Shown: one piece after another, positions 58,171-64,000 of the stretch
Layout of the letters: each line of letters opens with the position of its first letter
Position numbering within the stretch: position 1 is the stretch's first letter
NCBI GenBank assembly: GCA_013176395.1
Contig: JABMLP010000021.1
Coordinates: forward strand, 682,001-746,000
Direction: 5' to 3'
Length of the DNA: 64,000 nucleotides
From: Venturia oleaginea
Taxonomy: Eukaryota > Ascomycota > Dothideomycetes > Venturiales > Venturiaceae
Translations under genes and position numbers: made by a program
Notes under the pieces: generated by a model
What the model was told of the DNA's origin: nothing
Database searches by the model: none
What the model saw: only the letters and a program-made list of their open reading frames with translations

Positions 58171-60571
58171 ATGCCTTCATTTCTAGACACCAGCCTGTTC
58201 GGACCGCTTATTTCCTTCTACGAGTATAAGCCACTGCCTTCGATCTCATCATTCCGAATTCTGGAATTGCTACCCGGGGCAGCAGATGATGCGATAAACT
58301 GCCACCCTTTGCTAGAAGACAGAAGTCGACAGCGCGAATATGAAGCCATATCATATGCTTGGGGGGATATCTACGATCAGGTACCGATTTCATGCAACGA
58401 GAAGGTAATCATGGTGACACGGAATTTAGCCGACGCGCTGAAGCACCTCCGCTATCGAAATTCGCCGCGATATCTCTGGGCGGATGCTATTTGTATCAAC
58501 CGAGATGACCTTGATGAAAGAGGTCAGCAGGTACGGCTCATGCGCAGTATCTACGTTGATGGGAAAGAAGTCGTGGTTTGGCTAGGAGAAGATGAGAAGG
58601 GTCAAGCAGAAAGAGCATGGAAAGTCATCGAGGAGTTGACTCGGGCAGTGTGTTCCTCCAAATACTTGGATCCGGTGAACTTGAGATCAGTAGACTCCCT
58701 CTTCATTCTGATGCCTGATTGGCGCTTGAAGTCATTGTCATGAGACACGCCGCAAGCCTGGTCGTCGGTAGAGTGGCTTGCGTCTCGTAAGAGGTTTACT
58801 CGCCTATGGGTTTTACAAGAAGTTGCAGTGAATCCCAGTGCCACTGTTCACTGCGGTTCCATCAAATTCGAATGGGACTTCGTTGTACTCACACTGATAT
58901 ACATGCGTTCATTCACGAGATACTCTTCCTCATCTTCGAACTTTGTCACAGCTGCTCGCAATGCATGGATGGATGGATTCAATACACCCGTCGGGCCAGT
59001 ATGGCTCCAGGGGGACACTACCGATTGTCTATTATACATTGTTCCCAACTGTCAACTCTCCCTTCATTCCAAGCCCAAACATTTATTTTTGTATAGCATC
59101 TTTTCAACATACTGAATCATCAATTTGACCAAAACTCCAGAAACAACAACAAAAACGAAAGGCGCAACTTACAGTTGGCCAATAGACTGATGGGATCAGA
59201 TATTGGCGGTTAGTAAAAAGGGGGTATCGGATCTAGGATTGCTGCTTGCATGGGTACTATCTTGATGAGTGAGTCCACATGCTCGGAGTTGGTTTTGGTT
59301 TTGGTTTTGGTAGAGACTACTCAGTCTCTCGGCTGAATCGTTTGGTAGCATCTACGAACGCAATTGTCGCTCGTACTGCTGCTACATCTGGCGTCCATTT
59401 TGGACCATCGATCATCTCTCCTCTTCTGTTTGTAAGTGTTGAGCGGCCTCCTAACAGATAGGAGACGTCGCTCCTTGGCTCGGTCGCTTCTCGAAAGAGC
59501 CGTCGTTGCTCGCTCTGTCGTTTGCAATCGAGTAGGAAATGCTGCACGCTTTCCACGACTCCGCATTCTTCGCACAATGGTTGCTCGCAATGCACAGACT
59601 ATGCGCGAGCGCGCCGAAATTTTCGGTTCCAGCCCGGTCAAGATGCTCACCAAAGTCGGACACTTCGACTGTACTGATCCACTCGATCGTATCTTTACCC
59701 TTCTGGACCACCCATCATTTGCCAACATTCGATCCCAGATATTAATATCCTATCGTCAGCCGAAGCTGTTGCTGTATAGAGAATTCGCCGCCTTGTTCTT
59801 CACCCCCGACTCATGTTTCGGCGATATCCTCTGTGCGGTTCAGCATCGTGGATCCATCCCAGATACATTCCCATCCTGGATCCCTCAATGGGATCGAAAA
59901 AAATGGACTTAGTTACCACCGAGTCCATCATTGTGGGAGCCTGAAAACAACTTCTCAAGATCGATGTCAAAGGCTAGGATCCACGAGCTAACTTTATGGC
60001 TAACCGGGATTCAATTCGACTGCATTGATACAAAGCTTGACTTAGACCGCGACCTGTGGCTTGGGAGAACCAATAACCAAGCAAGATCTCATCCTATTCT
60101 TCGCCTCTGGGACGATCAGAAGCTGCAGCGCACATTAGACCCCACGGGAGAGTCTACGCTGATTGCTTACGCACATGCTCTCAGCATGGGTTCAACATAA
60201 GTCAACAGCTTGGATTGCGCTCCCGACTCCCCGCAGCTCATTGCAAACTTCATGGCTTACATCTCTCGTCTCGCGCCTTCACCAGCTCCGTCCCATCAGA
60301 CCCGGCGGCCGGCACAGAGATCGGGACTTGGCAATTCTACCAGCAACTCGCATTCCATGTCACTGAGAACCGGTCTCTTTTCGTCACGAAAGAAGGCCAC
60401 ATCGGACTTGCCAATAGTACATTCCAAGTCGGAGATCTGGTTTGCATGTTGTCTGGGGCCGTGGGGCCATATATTCTTCGTCCGAAAGAGGATTTCTTCC
60501 AGTTTGTCGCGGAAGCTTATGTCCATGGTGCAATGCATGGAGAAATTATTCGCCAATGGGAGGAGGGATAA
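58171..60571 (+). pseudogene. HET-domain (heterokaryon incompatibility) protein, multiply broken
   Basis: The N-terminal HET domain is plain: YEAISYAWGD, RNLADALKHLRY, LWADAICINRDDLDERGQQV and VVVWLGEDEK. A TGA at 58741-58743 stops the frame. The same frame then continues through RFTRLWVLQEVAVNPSA to 59115. A 5'-truncated LINE lies at about 59289-59595. HET-type sequence resumes with TDPLDRIFTLLDHPSF and FPSWIPQWD, is cut by TAG (59910-59912) and TAA (60198-60200), and shifts frame near 60290 before the usual C-terminal part (GDLVCMLSGAVGPYILRPKE) ends at 60571. HET proteins trigger cell death on fusion of unlike hyphae; this copy cannot make one. Confidence 0.88.
59289..59595 (-). mobile_element. 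5'-truncated non-LTR retrotransposon (LINE) fragment
   Basis: The minus strand encodes CEECGVVESVQHFLLDCKRQ, the C-terminal CCHC-type motif found after the reverse transcriptase or RNase H of Tad-like LINEs, then runs to a stop at 59317. Immediately after it, minus-strand ACCAAAACCAAAACCAAAAC (59289-59311) looks like the simple-repeat 3' tail typical of LINEs. Only the last ~300 bp are present. It lies inside the HET pseudogene; the 5' breakpoint is approximate and I could not identify a target duplication. Confidence 0.65.
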
Positions 60572-62134
60572 ACGGCGAAGCGGGAATTTGAGATCCACTG
60601 ATACCACGACAGCGACAACACCCAGATACCATCAACCGAGATCTTCGCCCCCCCACGTTTTTCTGGATAAAGCGCGAAAGATACAAATGAGAAAACTAAT
60701 TTCAGCTTGGATGGATGAGCTCTAATTCATCTGTCTTAAATATGCTTATCATCCTGTGAATGTACATGTTTTCACGTGGGCAAGGATTAATTTTAATGGG
60801 ATTAAACTCAGCATCAACGTAAAGTTGAGTGTGAGAGAGTCGAGCCAGGTAATCTCAAGTTGATTGAAAGTAACGGATTGAGCTAATAGAAGATTTGAGA
60901 GCGCGTCCGGTTGCAATTGCCATACGATGAGAGGTGCATCAGCAGAAGTAGGTGCGCTGAGGCAGGGCCACGTAGTATTTCTGCGCCATAATTTTCGATC
61001 ACACCGAATGTTCCGACAGCCTGATCAGTAAAGACGTGAGAATGCGGGGGAAAGAGATGATGGGGAATTATCCACGATTCGCGCGATTCGTCAGAACAGT
61101 AAACTTCAATCGGCTGATTTAGCAAATTTCTGTAGCGTCCGGGCGGAATCTCCGTACGTCGGAGATACTCTCACGCGTGTGAAGCATGTTCAGGGAAGAC
61201 GAGAGGACTCGTATCAGCAAATCTTTGTCACTTTCGTGCTCTAAGGAAGATTCGGTCAAGCGGACGAGCAAAGTTCGGCGGGTGAGCTCTGGCGCGGGTG
61301 AGCTCTGGCTGATGACAACGCGGTCCCATTTTCAACATGGAAATCATGATTATGTGATGCCCTCTTCCTTTCCAAGTTCAAGCAGGCCTTATTGGAGGCT
61401 CGCCATGCTGATATCGCCCTATTTCCTGAAGAAGAACCCGCTGTCAGTGCCACGATAGTGAGAATAGAACTGTTCATCTAGCTAACTGACTGGGCCTGAG
61501 CTGTGATTCTAGGTGCTGCAGAATTCGCCCCTGGCAGTAGCGAATGATCTTGACGTCGTGAGATTCGAGTTGTCCTACAGTTATCAGAAAATTGACCGAA
61601 ATACGGAGGCAGTCAAGCCAATCAGAGATAGATGAAATGCTGGCGGTGCTCCAGCTGCTTATGTCTCTCCGCGCTTCCTATCTAGGCATAGCTGCTGATG
61701 TCCTTAAGCGAAAGAGCCATCGGAATCACGAGCTGGCGCGATGAGATGGTGTATATCGTCCGATGTAGGAACAATGGAAGAGGAGATGGAAAAGGAGGTG
61801 ATGATTTGATTCTGATTTTGAGCATGTGACTAGGCGTACACCTCGGCACGGGCTCTGAACCTCTAATTTGGTACGGTGCTTTCGGGCTACTCCGTATCGC
61901 GTCCCCATCTGATGATAGTTTTTGGCAGGACAAGTACGACAACAATCCACTCGCCAAATCAGTCCAATTGTTCCACGACATATAGAGCCTGTCTCAATCC
62001 ACTCACCAACATGAGATATGGCTTCAGCCACCAAATCCGACGATGATGAGATCGGTGTACGCATTCCCCCAATCGCTTCCGTCGTCTTATTCTTTGTTCT
62101 AACTCAGACACAGCTGATTATCGCCCGCGCTGCC
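60572..62134. other. Intergenic, 1.6 kb, no gene
   Basis: Short overlapping frames on both strands and a short direct repeat of GGTGAGCTCTGGC near 61280. Nothing else supportable. It includes the promoter of the following gene. Confidence 0.5.
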
Positions 62135-63338
62135 ATGTCTGTACCACTTCCAACGTCAGCAGCTCAACTTCACCCTCTGCCACGCTTTCTCTAATATTCT
62201 GTGTAGCCTCAAGCCCGACAAAGAAGCACCAAGGACAAAGGGGCAACAGATGAAGCTTATACTTGAGAACATGAGATTACAATATGACCAGATACGGTCC
62301 GTAGCACTACAATATTACACATTTATTCAATGGAAGGCATACTGACGAAGAGCGAGTAGGAAACAAATTTTCGCCCAATGTCCCCGATCCATCCCACCCT
62401 CTACCATCACCGCGCTTCGTACGCGGACATTTGACGCCCAACGAAGCGCGAAAGGTCTTAAAAATCTCGAAAAAGAGATCCTTGGTTTCCTTCGAGGGTC
62501 TTACTCGGCATCAGATAAGGGCTCTCCGAAGTTCGCTCTTGGGCCCGTAGAAACCAATCAACCATATAGCAAACCTTTACCGCAGACACAAGGTTTGGAA
62601 ATGCAGCCCTTTCTGCATGAGCTTGCGCCTATCCTGAAAGCCTTGGACATTTTTAATGGCCATGCTTTTAATGAATTAAGGGCTGCAGAAGCACAAAAGG
62701 AGAAATTAGAGCTTAGTGGCATGGCGAGAACTCCACTCCTCAATGTGACGCCGAGGAAGAGATCGGCACATAATGCAAAGCTGGACAAACCACAAGAACG
62801 GCCGCCCATGAAGCGGTCTGCTACAGGTTCCACAAAAGATGCTGAGAGATCAGTCGTCAAGAGAAGTGTGAGCTTCGCGCAAGCAAATCAAGAGCTCACG
62901 GCCGAAAGGAGACTGAAAGAGAAGTCCAAATTTGAGCATTCGTCTCCAATCCTTGAGGCATCAAAGTTGCCCGCAAAACTTCCCGATCCCCCAAAAAGTC
63001 CCACTGCAGCACCGATCAGAGATCCTAGCCCGAACAACACAGATTACAAGCCCAGTCCTTATGCGTCCGCTGTGACGTCCGACTACACACCGAACAACGA
63101 GAATTCCAGGCCCAATGTTCAATCGATCACAAACAGGGTAATTGCTACAAACGGAACACACGACCCAGACCCAGCTTTCTCAAGCTCGCAGAACGGAAAT
63201 ATACACTCATCAAGAAGAAGACTGGTTACATTCTCTCTCCCACCGAGTCCTGAAAATTCACGACAGAAGATACCGGGGCCAGGCAGTAGAGATCCTAGGT
63301 TATTTCATAAAAAGCCGATACTGGATGATAGGCAATGA
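62135..63338 (+). CDS. Hypothetical protein, largely disordered, three exons
   Basis: Exons 62135-62154, 62207-62296 and 62360-63338 give 362 residues; the introns (52 and 63 bp) have weak donors (GTCAGC, GTCCGT) but correct phases. The start is MSVPLPT, joined to LKPDKEAPRTKGQQMKLILE, which looks natural. Residues ~15-35 form a charged helix; another helical part lies around MQPFLHELAPILKALDIF. From about residue 165 the chain is basic, Ser/Pro-rich and disordered, with RKRSAHN and VVKRSVSFAQ patches. It ends in GSRDPRLFHKKPILDDRQ. I recognise no family. The downstream exon alone is secure; exon 1 is the least certain part. Confidence 0.6.
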
Positions 63339-63699
63339 AAAGTTAGAAACCAAGGCATGTTTGTTATGGCTAAAGAGGGCTCATGGCAAAATTGTGGATG
63401 GGAAAAGCATTGGAACGGTATTTGATACATATGCGACATAGTATGTGCCTAGCATGGAAATTTCGAGCGAAGATTGCGGCATGGAAAATGGCGTTTGAAA
63501 CAGAGATACCCCTGAAATGGAATATTTGTTGATCATAAGAAACCGTTGTAGGTAATGCTTATACTATGACTGTCGACAGCAATCCACACAAACTGGACAT
63601 GGACGAATCAAAAGTCTTCCATATTTTTGTCTGCACCCAGCAAACTCCCTATCGATTCTGGTTGCAACAAAGAAATCCTGCCGCTTCCCTTCAAATTCC
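63339..63699. other. Intergenic between convergent genes
   Basis: About 360 bp, 3' regions only. Confidence 0.55.
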
Positions 63700-64000
63700 T
63701 CAAAGCCACTGCTTATTTCCGTAGTGACTGACAAAACTTCCACCGCTCTTCTCCATGGTCGCTTCGTCGATTACTTTGAGGACCATGTCTACACTTTGCT
63801 GTGGAGAGATTGGTCCCTCGAAAGTGGGAGCGTATCCTTGGAACGCGCTGACCATTTGTTTGAAGCCTTCTAGTTCTTCGGGTGTATCTAGATTCTCGTC
63901 AACACATATTCTCCCCGCAATCCAAGACGAAAGAAGGAGAAGGGAGGGAGGAAGAACGTACGCGTCTTGTTCTCAGCCGTAGCTACCAATCCCGGACTTA
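63700..64000 (-). CDS. Short-chain dehydrogenase/reductase, 3' end only
   Basis: Only the C-terminal ~75 residues are in the window; the gene continues beyond base 64000. Exons 63962-64000 (partial) and 63700-63887 are separated by a 74-bp intron (GTACGT...CTAG). The sequence SPGLVATAENKT is the conserved segment after the SDR active site, where P-G precedes the substrate loop. The end GGSFVSHYGNKQWL is typical of fungal SDRs of the classical type. Cofactor and substrate cannot be told from this piece. Confidence 0.75.

Overview
The window is nuclear DNA of a filamentous ascomycete, most likely a pezizomycotine of the leotiomycete type. The evidence is short introns (about 46 to 75 bp) with CTAAC-like branch points, a lone 5S rRNA gene, Fot1/pogo transposons, a HET-domain gene, an AA9 polysaccharide monooxygenase and an alternative NADH dehydrogenase. 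No translation was compared with a database; family calls rest on recognised motifs, lengths and exon phases. Layout: 0-13.2 kb holds a secreted AA9 enzyme (-), O-acetylhomoserine sulfhydrylase (+), the FG nucleoporin NUP57/Nup54 (-), complex I subunit NDUFA8 (+), a broken fragment and an external-type NADH dehydrogenase (+). From 14 to 22.5 kb lies an accessory stretch: two Fot1/pogo elements 41 bp apart (one decayed, one apparently intact), LTR-like sequence, TGAGCC-rich repeats, a flavin monooxygenase gene broken by one nonsense codon, and a 353-bp higher-order tandem repeat. From 22.6 to 31.6 kb are an aldo-keto reductase, mitochondrial NADH-cytochrome b5 reductase, a 5S rRNA gene and the plasma-membrane proton pump PMA1. 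From 31.6 to 38.8 kb the sequence is gene-poor, with zinc-finger-like remnants, a small unrecognised gene, and a repeat-rich disordered-protein gene that is out of frame in several places. From 39.5 to 55.1 kb is a dense housekeeping block: CDC123, CWC21, an MFS transporter, the 2032-residue HEAT protein LAA1, TACO1/YebC, PET100 and a peroxisomal-type enoyl-CoA isomerase. From 55 to 60.6 kb there are two broken small secreted-protein genes and a HET-domain pseudogene carrying a 5'-truncated LINE piece. The right end has an unrecognised three-exon gene and the 3' end of a short-chain dehydrogenase. Several intact genes serve mitochondria (NDUFA8, NDE-type dehydrogenase, MCR1, TACO1, PET100), but they are scattered and intermixed, so this is not a functional cluster. 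I saw no biosynthetic cluster or defence system. The least ordinary features are the two transposons with a one-sided duplication inside their terminal repeats, the coding tandem repeat that drifts through reading frames, the 353-bp repeat, and two GC-AG introns with the same donor.
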